Below the pieces are notes generated by a model, which saw only the letters and a program-made list of their open reading frames with translations, had not been told where the DNA came from and searched no databases. DNA of 64,000 nucleotides from VFJZ01 sp046598415 (GTDB lineage: Bacteria > Actinomycetota > Thermoleophilia > Gaiellales > F1-60-MAGs149), in NCBI GenBank assembly GCA_046598415.1, contig JBKJIG010000104.1, forward strand, positions 1 through 64,000. The letters are read 5' to 3'. Both the position numbers and the translations under genes were made by a program. This document shows, piece by piece, positions 52,547 through 60,573 of the stretch; position 1 is the first letter of the stretch, and every line of letters starts with the position of its first letter.

Positions 52547-53457
52547 TCGAGGCGCCCGTCCCCGACGATCAGCGCGGCGCGCGGCTCGACCGGTTCGTGG
52601 CCGGCCTCGACGGCGTCGGGTCGCGGACCGTCGCCGAGCGCCTGCTGGGCGAGGGACGCGTGCTGGTGGACGGCGAGGCGCGACACAAGTCGTACCGCGT
52701 GCTGCCCGGGATGACGGTGAGGGTCGACGTCGATCCCGAGGTGCTGGGCGGCCCCGTGCAGCTCGTCCACGACGACGACGTGCCGTTCCGGATCGCCTAC
52801 GAGGACGACGCGCTGCTGGTGGTCGACAAGCCCGCGGGCGTGGTCGTGCACCCGGCGCCGGGTCGCACTGACGGCACGCTCGTGCACGGCCTGCTGGCCG
52901 AGGGCATCGCCGGCGGCGACGACGCCGACCGGCCGGGCATCGTCCACCGGCTCGACCGCGACACCTCGGGCCTGCTCGTGGTCGCGAAGTCCGAGCAGGT
53001 GCACGCCGCGCTCGGCCAGTCGATGCGCGCCCGGACCATCACCCGCCAGTACACCGCCCTGGTGCACGGCCGGCCGGCCGCGCGCGCCGGTCGCATCGAG
53101 GCCGCCATCGGCCGCGACCGCGGCAAGGGCAAGATGGCCATCGACGGCACGACGCCGCGGCAGGCGGTCACGCACTTCCAGATCGCGGAGCTGCTGCCGA
53201 CCACGACGCTGCTCGACGTCACGCTCGGCACCGGCCGCACCCACCAGATCCGCGTCCACCTCGAGGCCATCGGCCACCCCGTGGTGGGCGACCCGTCGTA
53301 CTGTCCGCCGAGCATGGACCGGCACGGCCTGCAGCGCCAGTTCCTGCACGCCAGCCGTCTGCGCCTGCCGCATCCGGTGACGGACGAGGAGATCGACGTC
53401 TCCAGTCCGCTGCCCGACGACCTCGTCGCGGCCCTCGACCGCGCCCGGCGCGTCTAG
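52543..53457 (+). CDS. rluD: RluA-family 23S rRNA pseudouridine synthase
   Basis: A 304-residue enzyme with an N-terminal S4 domain (about 10-75) and a catalytic RluA domain. HRLDRDTSGLLVVAK contains the catalytic Asp138, IAYEDDALLVVDKPAGVVVHPAPG precedes it, and TLGTGRTHQIRVHLEAIGHPVVGD is the conserved C-terminal block. It isomerises uridines in helix 69 of 23S rRNA if truly RluD; RluC-like specificity is possible. It lies in the canonical lspA-rluD order and is followed by a strong hairpin. Confidence 0.93.
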   Translation: MIEAPVPDDQRGARLDRFVAGLDGVGSRTVAERLLGEGRVLVDGEARHKSYRVLPGMTVRVDVDPEVLGGPVQLVHDDDVPFRIAYEDDALLVVDKPAGVVVHPAPGRTDGTLVHGLLAEGIAGGDDADRPGIVHRLDRDTSGLLVVAKSEQVHAALGQSMRARTITRQYTALVHGRPAARAGRIEAAIGRDRGKGKMAIDGTTPRQAVTHFQIAELLPTTTLLDVTLGTGRTHQIRVHLEAIGHPVVGDPSYCPPSMDRHGLQRQFLHASRLRLPHPVTDEEIDVSSPLPDDLVAALDRARRV

Positions 53458-53481
53458 TTCGCGCCTCGGACAACGGCTGAT

Positions 53482-53528
53482 GGGGAGCGTGGGGGGCGTC
53501 CGGTCGAGCCGGACGCCCCCCGCTCCCC
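53482..53528 (+). terminator. Very strong hairpin downstream of rluD
   Basis: GGGGAGC, a 2-nt bulge, then GGGGGGCGTCCGG pair with CCGGACGCCCCCC and GCTCCCC across a 5-nt loop, about 20 bp in all. There is no T tract, so it may act as a U-less terminator or as an RNA-stabilising or boundary structure between rluD and the rpsB region. Confidence 0.6.
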
Positions 53529-53681
53529 CAGATGTTGGACATCCCCCCGGCGCCATCATCTGATGCATCCCGATCTCCGACCGATCCTCCGGTGTCTTGT
53601 GGCCAAACGGAGGTTTTCGAGCGGCTGTCCCGACCGGGATTGCATTGCCACTGTCCCCTGCGGCCAGTCGGGGTCGCAATT
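53529..53681. other. Non-coding stretch between rluD hairpin and rpsB leader
   Basis: No convincing gene is seen. GATGTTGGACATC at about 53532-53544 is a small hairpin, and the composition is slightly less GC-rich than the flanks. Short open frames exist in several phases but lack recognisable content. Confidence 0.4.
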
Positions 53682-53707
53682 CGACGATGGTCGTACGACC
53701 ATCGTCG
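53682..53707. repeat. Perfect 26-bp palindrome upstream of rpsB
   Basis: CGACGATGGTCGT is followed immediately by its exact reverse complement, with no spacer. It lies about 185 bp before the rpsB minus-10. The form suits a dimeric regulator operator; it could also fold as a cruciform. Confidence 0.65.
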
Positions 53708-53889
53708 GGTCCGCGACGACCGGGAGACGAAAGAGCCCCGGGACGGGGACGCCGGCTGACTGCCGCACGCGCCGCGCACGCCCTGGCGGGCAGCGCTGCG
53801 GTGTGACCGCCGGCTCGGCATCGCGCGCCGTCCCGGAGCTTTGCGTTGACGCTACCGCTTCGACCGGCGGACGTCAACCGGCTCGCTGG

Positions 53890-53895
53890 TAGAGT
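53890..53895 (+). promoter_or_regulatory. Minus-10 TAGAGT and long leader of rpsB-tsf
   Basis: TAGAGT is 136 nt before GTG 54032, so unlike most genes here rpsB would have a long leader (about 53903-54031). The leader contains hairpins GGCGGAATCCCGCC and GCCGGAC-TTCGC-GTCCGG and ends in AAGGAG 7 nt before the start, consistent with autogenous control by S2. Confidence 0.45.
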
Positions 53896-54031
53896 CCGCT
53901 CCGGCCGCAGCCTGCGGTCCTCGTCCCCAACCCCGGCGGAATCCCGCCGCGCGGACGGTGCCGGACTTCGCGTCCGGTCCCGCGCGAGCCCCGCCGGGCG
54001 TTCGACCGTCAAACCAAACCAAGGAGTACCT

Positions 54032-55078
54032 GTGGCCTCTGCCACGATGCGCGAGCTGCTCGAGGCTGGCGTCCACTTCGGCCACCAGACCCGCCGGTGG
54101 AACCCCAAGATGCGCCGCTTCATCTTCGGTGAGCGCGCCGGCATCTACGTGATCGATCTGCAGAAGACGATCGTGCTGCTCGAAGAGGCGCACGACAAGG
54201 TGCGCGACATCGCCGCCCGCGGCGGCACCGTGCTGTTCGTCGGCACGAAGAAGCAGTCGCGCGACGCCGTCGCCTCGCATGCCGCCCGCGCCAACATGCC
54301 GTACGTGAACCACCGCTGGCTGGGTGGCCTGCTGACGAACTTCCGCACCATGTCCGGCCGCATCGACCACCTGCACGACCTGCGCCGGCAGTCCACCGAC
54401 GGCCAGCTCGACCTGCTCCCGACCAAGGAGCGCATCGCGCGCCTGAAGGAGCTCGAGAAGCTCGAGACCAACATCGGCGGCGTCGCCGACCTGCGCCGCC
54501 TGCCGCAGGCCGTGTTCGTGATCGACCTGAAGGCCGAGGAGCTGGCCGTGCGCGAGGCGCGCCGGCTGAACATCCCGCTGATCGGGCTCGTCGACACGAA
54601 CTGCGACCCCGACGAGGTCGACCTGGTCGTGCCGGGCAACGACGACGCGATCCGGTCCTGCGACCTGATCTGCCGCGTGCTCGCCGACGCAGTGATCGAG
54701 GGCCGTGGCCCGCAGGTCACCGAGGAGGAGCTCGCCGGCGAGGGCGGCGAGGACGAGGCCGCGTCCATCGACGCGGCCGTCAACGAGGCGCTCGCCGTCG
54801 CGGGCATCGCGACCGACGACGCACCCGCTGCCGATGCGCCGTCCCCCGCCGCGGCTGCGCCGGCCGCCGAGCCCGAGGCTGCCGCTGCACCCGCCGAGGC
54901 CCCGGCCGCCCCGGCCGAGGAGGCTCCGGCCGCCGCGGAGGCGCCCGCGCCCGTGGAGGCACCCGTCGCCGAGGGGGCGCCCGCCGCCGAGGAGGCGCTC
55001 GCCGCCGAGGAGGCGCCCGCCGCCGAGGAGGCGCCCGCCGCCGAGGCAGCGCCCGACGAGGAGACGAAGGACCAGTGA
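54032..55078 (+). CDS. rpsB: Ribosomal protein S2 with long Ala/Pro/Glu C-terminal tail
   Basis: A 348-residue S2, about 100 longer than E. coli S2. MRELLEAGVHFGHQTRRWNPKM opens the family, WLGGLLTNF and IGLVDTNCDPDEVDLVVPGNDDAIR follow, and the folded domain ends near residue 235. The rest is low-complexity Ala/Pro/Glu text including four copies of a hexapeptide (APAAEE and variants). Such acidic tails occur on S2 in several Actinobacteria; the role is unknown. GTG 54032 has AAGGAG upstream. The stop overlaps tsf (GTGA). Confidence 0.95.
   Translation: MASATMRELLEAGVHFGHQTRRWNPKMRRFIFGERAGIYVIDLQKTIVLLEEAHDKVRDIAARGGTVLFVGTKKQSRDAVASHAARANMPYVNHRWLGGLLTNFRTMSGRIDHLHDLRRQSTDGQLDLLPTKERIARLKELEKLETNIGGVADLRRLPQAVFVIDLKAEELAVREARRLNIPLIGLVDTNCDPDEVDLVVPGNDDAIRSCDLICRVLADAVIEGRGPQVTEEELAGEGGEDEAASIDAAVNEALAVAGIATDDAPAADAPSPAAAAPAAEPEAAAAPAEAPAAPAEEAPAAAEAPAPVEAPVAEGAPAAEEALAAEEAPAAEEAPAAEAAPDEETKDQ
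54977..55048 (+). repeat. Four tandem 18-bp units in the rpsB tail
   Basis: Four in-frame copies of GCGCCCGCCGCCGAGGAG or one-base variants encode APAAEE, ALAAEE, APAAEE and APAAEA. They are a likely site of length variation between strains. Confidence 0.8.
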
Positions 55079-55683
55079 GCGACTACAAGGCCAGCCCCGC
55101 CGACATCAAGGCCCTGCGCGAGCGCAGCGGCGCCGGCATGCTCGACGTGCGCAACGCGCTCGTCGAGGCAGAGGGCGACGCCGACGCCGCGTTCAAGGCG
55201 CTGCGCGAGGCCGGCATCGCCAAGGCGGCGAAGCTGGCCGGCCGCGCGACGACCGAGGGCAAGATCGGCGCCTACATCCACCCGGGCGGCCAGAAAGGCG
55301 TCCTGGTCGAGGTCCGCTGCAACACCGACTTCGTCGCGAACAGCGAGCCGGTCGGCGTGTTCGTCAAGGACATGCTGTTGCAGATCGTGTCGTCCGACAA
55401 CACCCGCTGGGTCAAGATCGACGACGTCCCGGACGAGGCCCGCGACGCCGAGCTCTCGATCTTCCGCGAGCAGGCGACGCAGGAGGGCAAGACCGGCCCC
55501 GTCGTCGACAAGATCGCCGAGGGCCGGCTGCGCAAGTGGTACGAGGAGGTCTGCCTCCTCGAGCAGCCGTACTTCCGCGACGAGAAGCAGAAGGTCGAAG
55601 AGGTGCGCGCCGCCCTGGCGCGCGAGACCGGCGAGAACATCGAGGTCGCCCGGTTCGCCTCCTACACCGTCGGCGGTAACTGA
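55075..55683 (+). CDS. tsf: Translation elongation factor Ts, short form
   Basis: A 202-residue nucleotide exchange factor for EF-Tu. The UBA-like N-terminus has LRERSGAGMLDVRNALVEAEGD, and VEVRCNTDFVANSE is the essential EF-Tu contact motif. The short length (as in Thermus) means one core subdomain is lacking compared with the 283-residue E. coli protein. GTG 55075 overlaps the rpsB stop. A hairpin follows the stop codon. Confidence 0.95.
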   Translation: MSDYKASPADIKALRERSGAGMLDVRNALVEAEGDADAAFKALREAGIAKAAKLAGRATTEGKIGAYIHPGGQKGVLVEVRCNTDFVANSEPVGVFVKDMLLQIVSSDNTRWVKIDDVPDEARDAELSIFREQATQEGKTGPVVDKIAEGRLRKWYEEVCLLEQPYFRDEKQKVEEVRAALARETGENIEVARFASYTVGGN

Positions 55684-55687
55684 CGCC

Positions 55688-55710
55688 GGACCGGCGGGCT
55701 TCGCCGGTCC
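55688..55710 (+). terminator. Hairpin after tsf
   Basis: GGACCGGCG pairs exactly with CGCCGGTCC around a GGCTT loop, 4 nt after the tsf stop. No T run follows. It separates tsf from the pyrH promoter at 55717. Confidence 0.6.
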
Positions 55711-55716
55711 GTCCTC

Positions 55717-55722
55717 TAGACT
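55717..55722 (+). promoter_or_regulatory. Minus-10 TAGACT for pyrH operon
   Basis: TAGACT ends 8 nt before GTG 55731 and directly follows the tsf hairpin. Confidence 0.55.
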
Positions 55723-55730
55723 CGCCTCTG

Positions 55731-56525
55731 GTGTCCTCGACCGCGCCACCCGCCACTGCTTCATCGCTTGCGGCCTTTGACCGTGTGCTGCTGAAGCTCT
55801 CCGGCGAGGCGCTGATGGGCGATCAGGACTACGGCCAGGACCCACGCCGCATCGACGCGATCGCGAGCGCCATCCGCGACGTCCGCGACCTCGGTGTCGA
55901 GGTCGCGATCGTCGTCGGCGGTGGCAACATCTACCGCGGCATGGAAGAGGTCGCGCGCCTCGGCATGGACCGGGCGTCGGCCGACTACGCGGGCATGCTC
56001 GCGACGGTGCTGAACGCCCTCTCGGTGCAGGACGCGCTGGAACGCCACGGCGTCTACACGCGCGTGCTGTCCGCGCTCGAGATCAAGGAGGTGGCCGAGC
56101 CGTACATCCGGCGCCGCGCCATCCGCCACCTCGAGAAGAAGCGCGTCGTGATCTTCGCCGGGGGCACCGGCAACCCGTTCTTCACGACCGACACGGCAGC
56201 CGCGCTGCGGGCCTGCGAGATCGGCGCGGAGACGATCCTGATGGGCAAGAACGGCGTCGAGGGACTGCTGGACGCCGATCCGCGCATCCACGCCGGCGCG
56301 AAGCTGATCACCGAGATCAGCCATCGCGAGGCGATCGAGCGCGGGCTGAAGGTGATGGACACGACGGCCCTGTCGCTCTGCATGGAGAACGACATGCCGA
56401 TCCGCGTCTTCAACGTGAACGACGAGCGCAACATCGTCCGCGTCACCTGTGGCGAGACGATCGGTACGCTCGTGCGGACGCGCTCGGCGGTCGCCGCCGG
56501 CGCGCCGCGTGAGCCGGCGACGTAA
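55731..56525 (+). CDS. pyrH: UMP kinase
   Basis: A 264-residue hexameric amino-acid-kinase-fold enzyme phosphorylating UMP. VLLKLSGEALMGD, VVGGGNIYRG, MDRASADYAGMLATVLNAL and IFAGGTGNPFFTTDTAAALRACE are the family blocks. About fifteen unstructured residues precede the first strand, and the Ala/Pro-rich C-terminus is longer than in E. coli. frr follows after 11 nt. Confidence 0.96.
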   Translation: MSSTAPPATASSLAAFDRVLLKLSGEALMGDQDYGQDPRRIDAIASAIRDVRDLGVEVAIVVGGGNIYRGMEEVARLGMDRASADYAGMLATVLNALSVQDALERHGVYTRVLSALEIKEVAEPYIRRRAIRHLEKKRVVIFAGGTGNPFFTTDTAAALRACEIGAETILMGKNGVEGLLDADPRIHAGAKLITEISHREAIERGLKVMDTTALSLCMENDMPIRVFNVNDERNIVRVTCGETIGTLVRTRSAVAAGAPREPAT

Positions 56526-56536
56526 GGGAGGTCGAG

Positions 56537-57094
56537 ATGCTCGAGGAGCTGCTCGCGGACGCGAAGCGCCGCATGGCGAAATCGGTCGACGCAACGAAGC
56601 ACGAGTTCGGTTCCGTCCGCACCGGGCGTGCGTCGACGGCGCTGCTCGATCGCATCTCGGTCGACTACTACGGCACGCGGACGCCGCTCAACCAGCTGGC
56701 GTCGATCACGGTGCCCGACGCCCGGCTGCTGGTGGTGACGCCGTACGACAAGTCGGCGATGCGCGAGATCGAGCGCGCGCTGATGGAGTCCGACCTCGGC
56801 ATCACGCCGGGCAACGACGGCAAGGTCATCCGCCTGCCCATCCCGGCGCTCACCGAGGAACGCCGCAAGGACATGGTCAAGATCGCCAACCGCATCGCCG
56901 AGGAGGGGCGCGTGGCGGTACGGAACGTCCGTCGCGACACGCTGCACCACACCAAGGAGCTGGAGCGCAACGGCGACGCCGGCGCTGACGACGTGCACCG
57001 CGCCGACGAGCGCGCGCAGAAGCTCACCGACGAGCACGTGCAGCTCATCGACCTCGCGCTGAAGCACAAGGAAGAGGAGATCATGGAGGTCTGA
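56537..57094 (+). CDS. frr: Ribosome recycling factor
   Basis: At 185 residues it has the exact family length. FGSVRTGRASTALLDRISVDYYGTRTPLNQLASI is the three-helix-bundle/beta-domain junction, and the helix RKDMVKIANRIAEEGRVAVRNVRRD contacts the ribosome. With EF-G it splits post-termination ribosomes. GGGAGGTCGAG gives a good ribosome binding site 3-10 nt before ATG 56537. Confidence 0.97.
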   Translation: MLEELLADAKRRMAKSVDATKHEFGSVRTGRASTALLDRISVDYYGTRTPLNQLASITVPDARLLVVTPYDKSAMREIERALMESDLGITPGNDGKVIRLPIPALTEERRKDMVKIANRIAEEGRVAVRNVRRDTLHHTKELERNGDAGADDVHRADERAQKLTDEHVQLIDLALKHKEEEIMEV

Positions 57095-57114
57095 CGGCCT
57101 CCGGATCACCCCCG

Positions 57115-57867
57115 ATGACCGTCCTCGATCGAATCCTGCGCGCGCGGCGGCTGCGCGCAGGCGCCCGGGATCCCGAGCTGCCGCAGAAGGCGCAGACGAT
57201 CGCGATCATCATGGACGGCAACGGCCGCTGGGCGCACCGCCGCGGCCTGCCGGTCGCGGCCGGGCATCGCGCCGGCACGGCGGCGCTGCGGCGCACGGTC
57301 GAGGCGGCGCCCGGCCTGGGAGTGCGCTCGCTCTGCGTCTACGCCTTCTCGACCGAGAACTGGGCGCGGCCCGACGACGAGGTCGCCGACCTGATGGACC
57401 TGTTCGCCGAGACGATCCGCGACCAGTTCGAGGACCTCCACCAGCAGGGGGTGCGGATCCGGTTCGTCGGCCGCCGCGACCGCGCCTCCGACGCGCTCCT
57501 GGCCCAGATGGGCGCCATCGAGGAGCGCACAGCGGGCAACCAGCGGCTCGATCTATGGGTGGCGTTCGACTACGGCGGCCGGGCCGAGATCGTCGAGGCC
57601 TGCCGTGCGATCGTGCGCGAGGGCATCTCGGCCGAGAAGATCGACTCCGAGGTGCTGCGCGCCCACCTCGCCGCGCCCGACCTCCCCGACCCCGACCTCG
57701 TGATCCGCACCTCGGGCGAGCGCCGCATCTCGAACTTCCTGCTCTGGCAGTCGGCCTACGCCGAGTACATCTTCACGCCGGTGCTGTGGCCCGACTTCGG
57801 GCCCGACACGCTCCGCGAGGCGCTGGCCGAGTACGCGGGCCGGCGTCGTCGCTTCGGTCGGCGCTGA
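57115..57867 (+). CDS. uppS: Undecaprenyl (isoprenyl) diphosphate synthase
   Basis: A 250-residue cis-prenyltransferase building the C50-C55 lipid carrier. IIMDGNGRWAHRRGLP holds the catalytic Asp and diphosphate loop, GHRAG and YAFSTENWARP follow, and RTSGERRISNFLLWQSAYAE is the C-terminal signature. The basic 25-residue N-terminal extension is longer than in E. coli. Chain length cannot be read. The stop shares a base with the cdsA ATG. Confidence 0.95.
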   Translation: MTVLDRILRARRLRAGARDPELPQKAQTIAIIMDGNGRWAHRRGLPVAAGHRAGTAALRRTVEAAPGLGVRSLCVYAFSTENWARPDDEVADLMDLFAETIRDQFEDLHQQGVRIRFVGRRDRASDALLAQMGAIEERTAGNQRLDLWVAFDYGGRAEIVEACRAIVREGISAEKIDSEVLRAHLAAPDLPDPDLVIRTSGERRISNFLLWQSAYAEYIFTPVLWPDFGPDTLREALAEYAGRRRRFGRR

Positions 57868-58673
57868 TGGGAGACCTCCTGAACCGGATCCTGGTCGCGG
57901 TGCCGCTCGCGGTGGCCACCATCGCGGCCGTCTACCAGGGCGGCTGGGCGGTGGCGCTGTTCGCGGTCGTGGTCGGCGCGCTCAGCGCGCACGAGCTGTT
58001 CGCGATGGCGCGGGCTACGCGGCCGATGGCGATCGCCGGCCAGATCGGCACCCTGATCGCGATCGTCGGGGCGCACTGGGCCGGCGTCGAGTGGGTGGTC
58101 GCCGCCATCCCGATCACGCTGCTGCTGGCCTTCGTGCTGGCCGCGGCCGTGTCGATGAAGGAGTCGGCGACGGTGTCGATCGCCATCACGCTGCTGGCTC
58201 CCGTCTGGATCGGCACCGGGCTCGCGTCGCTGGTGCTGCTGCGCGACATGCCGCCCAACAACTTCGGCCTCAACATCCTGCTCGCGGTGCTGCTCGGCAC
58301 CTGGGCGTCGGACATCTTCGCCTACTTCGGCGGCCGGATGTTCGGCCGCCGCCGGCTCGCGCCGGCCATCTCGCCGAAGAAGACCGTCGAGGGGTTCGTG
58401 ATCGGCCTGGTGTTCGGCGCCCTCGCCGTCTGGTGGACGCTCTACGCCATCGAGGACCACGTCACGCACGTGCAGGCGGCGGTCCTCGGCGCCGTGGTGG
58501 CCCTGGTGGCGCCGTTCGGCGACCTGTTCGAGTCGTTCCTGAAGCGCGATCTCGGCGTCAAGGACTCGGGCCGGCTGCTCGGCGGCCACGGCGGCGTGCT
58601 CGACCGCATCGACGCGATGCTGTTCGCCTTCCCGGCGGCCTGGATCGCGCTCGACCTGATGCAGCGCGTCTAG
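57867..58673 (+). CDS. cdsA: Phosphatidate cytidylyltransferase
   Basis: A 268-residue polytopic enzyme making CDP-diacylglycerol from CTP and phosphatidic acid. The C-terminal signature is intact: SPKKTVEGFVIGL, then GDLFESFLKRDLGVKDSGRLLGGHGGVLDRIDAM with the metal-binding aspartates. About seven to eight helices. ATG 57867 overlaps uppS by one base. The stop overlaps the convergent nucleoside hydrolase by 4 nt. Confidence 0.95.
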   Translation: MGDLLNRILVAVPLAVATIAAVYQGGWAVALFAVVVGALSAHELFAMARATRPMAIAGQIGTLIAIVGAHWAGVEWVVAAIPITLLLAFVLAAAVSMKESATVSIAITLLAPVWIGTGLASLVLLRDMPPNNFGLNILLAVLLGTWASDIFAYFGGRMFGRRRLAPAISPKKTVEGFVIGLVFGALAVWWTLYAIEDHVTHVQAAVLGAVVALVAPFGDLFESFLKRDLGVKDSGRLLGGHGGVLDRIDAMLFAFPAAWIALDLMQRV

Positions 58674-59587
58674 CCCTGGCCGAGCGCGCGCAGGGCGTCG
58701 ATCACGAGGTCCCAGAAGCCGGCGGCATCGACCCGCGTCAGCACGAACGCGTTCGGCTCGAGGCCGAGCTTTCGGTGCACGTCGACCACCGTCATGCCCG
58801 CCGTGTAGCGGCCCTCGGTCTCGATCGCGACGTGCCGGTGGTCGCCGCCGAACAGGCCCGGATCGATCAGCCAGGCGATCGTGGCCGGGTCGTGGACCGG
58901 GGGGTGGGGCATCGAGAACACGTCGCGGTAGGTCGACTCGAAGAACCGCAGCAGCCCGAGCACGGCGATCGCGAGCGGCGTGCCGAGCGCCTCGATGCGC
59001 GCCTGCACCTCGGGCGTCGCACAGATCTGGTGCGTCAGGTCGAGCGGCACGATCGTCAGCGGGATGCCGCTCGCGACGACGGCAGCGGCGGCCTCGGGAT
59101 CGACGAAGGCGTTGAACTCGGCGGCGGGGGTGACGTTGCCGAGGGCGATCGCGCCGCCCATCCACACGATCTCGCGCGGCTTGCCGCCCTGCGCCAGCGC
59201 GGCCGCGACGTTGGTCAGCGGGCCGGTCGCCACCAGCACCGTGTCGGGCGTCAGCTCGTCTGAGAGCAGCCGCAGGGCGCCGCGCGGGTCGGTGCCGACG
59301 GCGGGCTCCGGCAGCTCGGCGCCGTCGATGCCCGAGGCGCCGTGGATGTCGGGCGCCACCACCAGCTCGCGCGTCAGCGGGCGGTCGGCGCCGGCGGCCA
59401 CCGGCACGTCGGTGCGGCCGGCCAGCGCCAGCACGCGCCGGGCGTTCTCGGTCGTGCGCTCGAGCGTCTGGTTGCCGGCCACCGTCGTGATCGCGACCAG
59501 GTCGATCGCCGGGTTGCCGAGGGCGAGCAGCATCGCGACGGCGTCGTCGTGCCCGGGGTCGCAGTCGAGGATGACGCGCGTGCTCAC
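58670..59587 (-). CDS. Inosine/uridine-preferring nucleoside hydrolase
   Basis: A 305-residue calcium-dependent N-ribohydrolase. ILDCDPGHDDAVAMLLAL is the DxDxGxDDA calcium motif; VAGNQTLERTTENARRVL, VATGPLTNVA, EFNAFVDPEAAAAVV and HDPATIAWLIDP complete the fold, the last with the catalytic His. It releases bases from ribonucleosides for salvage. GTG 59587 overlaps the dipeptidase stop (GTGA), so both are in one operon downstream of the LysR gene. Confidence 0.93.
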   Translation of the reverse strand: MSTRVILDCDPGHDDAVAMLLALGNPAIDLVAITTVAGNQTLERTTENARRVLALAGRTDVPVAAGADRPLTRELVVAPDIHGASGIDGAELPEPAVGTDPRGALRLLSDELTPDTVLVATGPLTNVAAALAQGGKPREIVWMGGAIALGNVTPAAEFNAFVDPEAAAAVVASGIPLTIVPLDLTHQICATPEVQARIEALGTPLAIAVLGLLRFFESTYRDVFSMPHPPVHDPATIAWLIDPGLFGGDHRHVAIETEGRYTAGMTVVDVHRKLGLEPNAFVLTRVDAAGFWDLVIDALRALGQG

Positions 59588-60570
59588 GGGTACAGCCCGC
59601 CCAGGACGCGCAGCCAGTTGCCGCCCATCACGCCGGCGACGTCGTCGGCCGGCCAGCCGCGCGCCGTCAGCGCCTCGCCGATGCGCCCGTGGTCGGCGAT
59701 CGTGTCGAGTTCGTCCGGCGTCTGCTCGGAGCCGAAGCCGCCGTCGTAGTCGGAGCCGATCGCGACGTGGCGGGCGCTGCCGGCCACCTCGGCCACGGCC
59801 TCGACGGCGTCGCACACCGCGTCCAGCGTCGTGGCGGGTAGCGCCCACCCGGCCGGCATCACGCCGACCACGCCGTCGCGCTCGGCGATGGTCTTGATGG
59901 CGAAGTCGGGCAGCTGCCGGCCGTCCATCAGCACCCGGCGCGGGTTGGAGTGCGACGCCACCAGCATGCCGTCGTGCCGCGCGGCCGCGCGGCCGATGCC
60001 GCCGTCGGGCAGGTGCGACACGTCGAGGCACATGCCGCGCCGCGACACCTCGTCCACGAGCGCGCGCCCCTCCTTCGTCAGGCCGCCGATGACGTACTCG
60101 TTGTCGACCAGCCACGCCGGGCCGATGATGCGCACGCCCGCCTCGTAGAACAGCTCGACGTCGTCCAGCGTGCGGATGCAGTCGGCGTTCTCGATCAGCA
60201 GCGCGATGCCGACGCGGCCCGCCGGCCGGTCGAGGCCCGCTGCCGACGTCACGAGGTCGATCTCGTCGTGCTCGGCCGCCCAGCGGCGGTAGATGCCGAG
60301 CTGCGCCAGGGCCTGCTCGTGCGCGCCCTGCGGGTTCACGTAGCCGCACTCGCCCGCGGCCGCCTTGCTGCGCGGCATGGCGAACAGGGTCGCGATGATC
60401 AGCCGGACGTCACCGGCGAGCAGCTCGGGCAGGCCGACCATGCAGCGGCCGTTCGACGCCTCGATCGGGCCGCCCGCCTCGTCGGCGCGGATGTCCAGCG
60501 CCGACCGCGCGTAGTCGCGGCCGTCGACGAGGGCGTTGTAGGCGAGATCGAGGTGTCCGTCGACGATCAA
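59584..60570 (-). CDS. Membrane dipeptidase family (M19)
   Basis: A 328-residue zinc amidohydrolase of the renal dipeptidase type. VDGHLDLAYN has the HxD zinc ligands, IENADCI the bridging acidic residue, LDVSHL and ASHSNPR the His ligands, and IGSDYDGGFG the final Asp. The family cleaves dipeptides, often with a D-residue, and includes peptidoglycan and thio-dipeptide recycling enzymes. No signal peptide is present, so it is probably cytoplasmic. It lies 3 nt behind the LysR stop. Confidence 0.92.
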   Translation of the reverse strand: MIVDGHLDLAYNALVDGRDYARSALDIRADEAGGPIEASNGRCMVGLPELLAGDVRLIIATLFAMPRSKAAAGECGYVNPQGAHEQALAQLGIYRRWAAEHDEIDLVTSAAGLDRPAGRVGIALLIENADCIRTLDDVELFYEAGVRIIGPAWLVDNEYVIGGLTKEGRALVDEVSRRGMCLDVSHLPDGGIGRAAARHDGMLVASHSNPRRVLMDGRQLPDFAIKTIAERDGVVGVMPAGWALPATTLDAVCDAVEAVAEVAGSARHVAIGSDYDGGFGSEQTPDELDTIADHGRIGEALTARGWPADDVAGVMGGNWLRVLGGLYP

Positions 60571-60573
60571 GGG

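Noticed and set aside
53682..53707. 26-bp palindrome as an integrase attachment site
   Set aside because: There is no integrase, no direct-repeat pair and no tRNA gene nearby; an operator or chromosome-organising site fits better.
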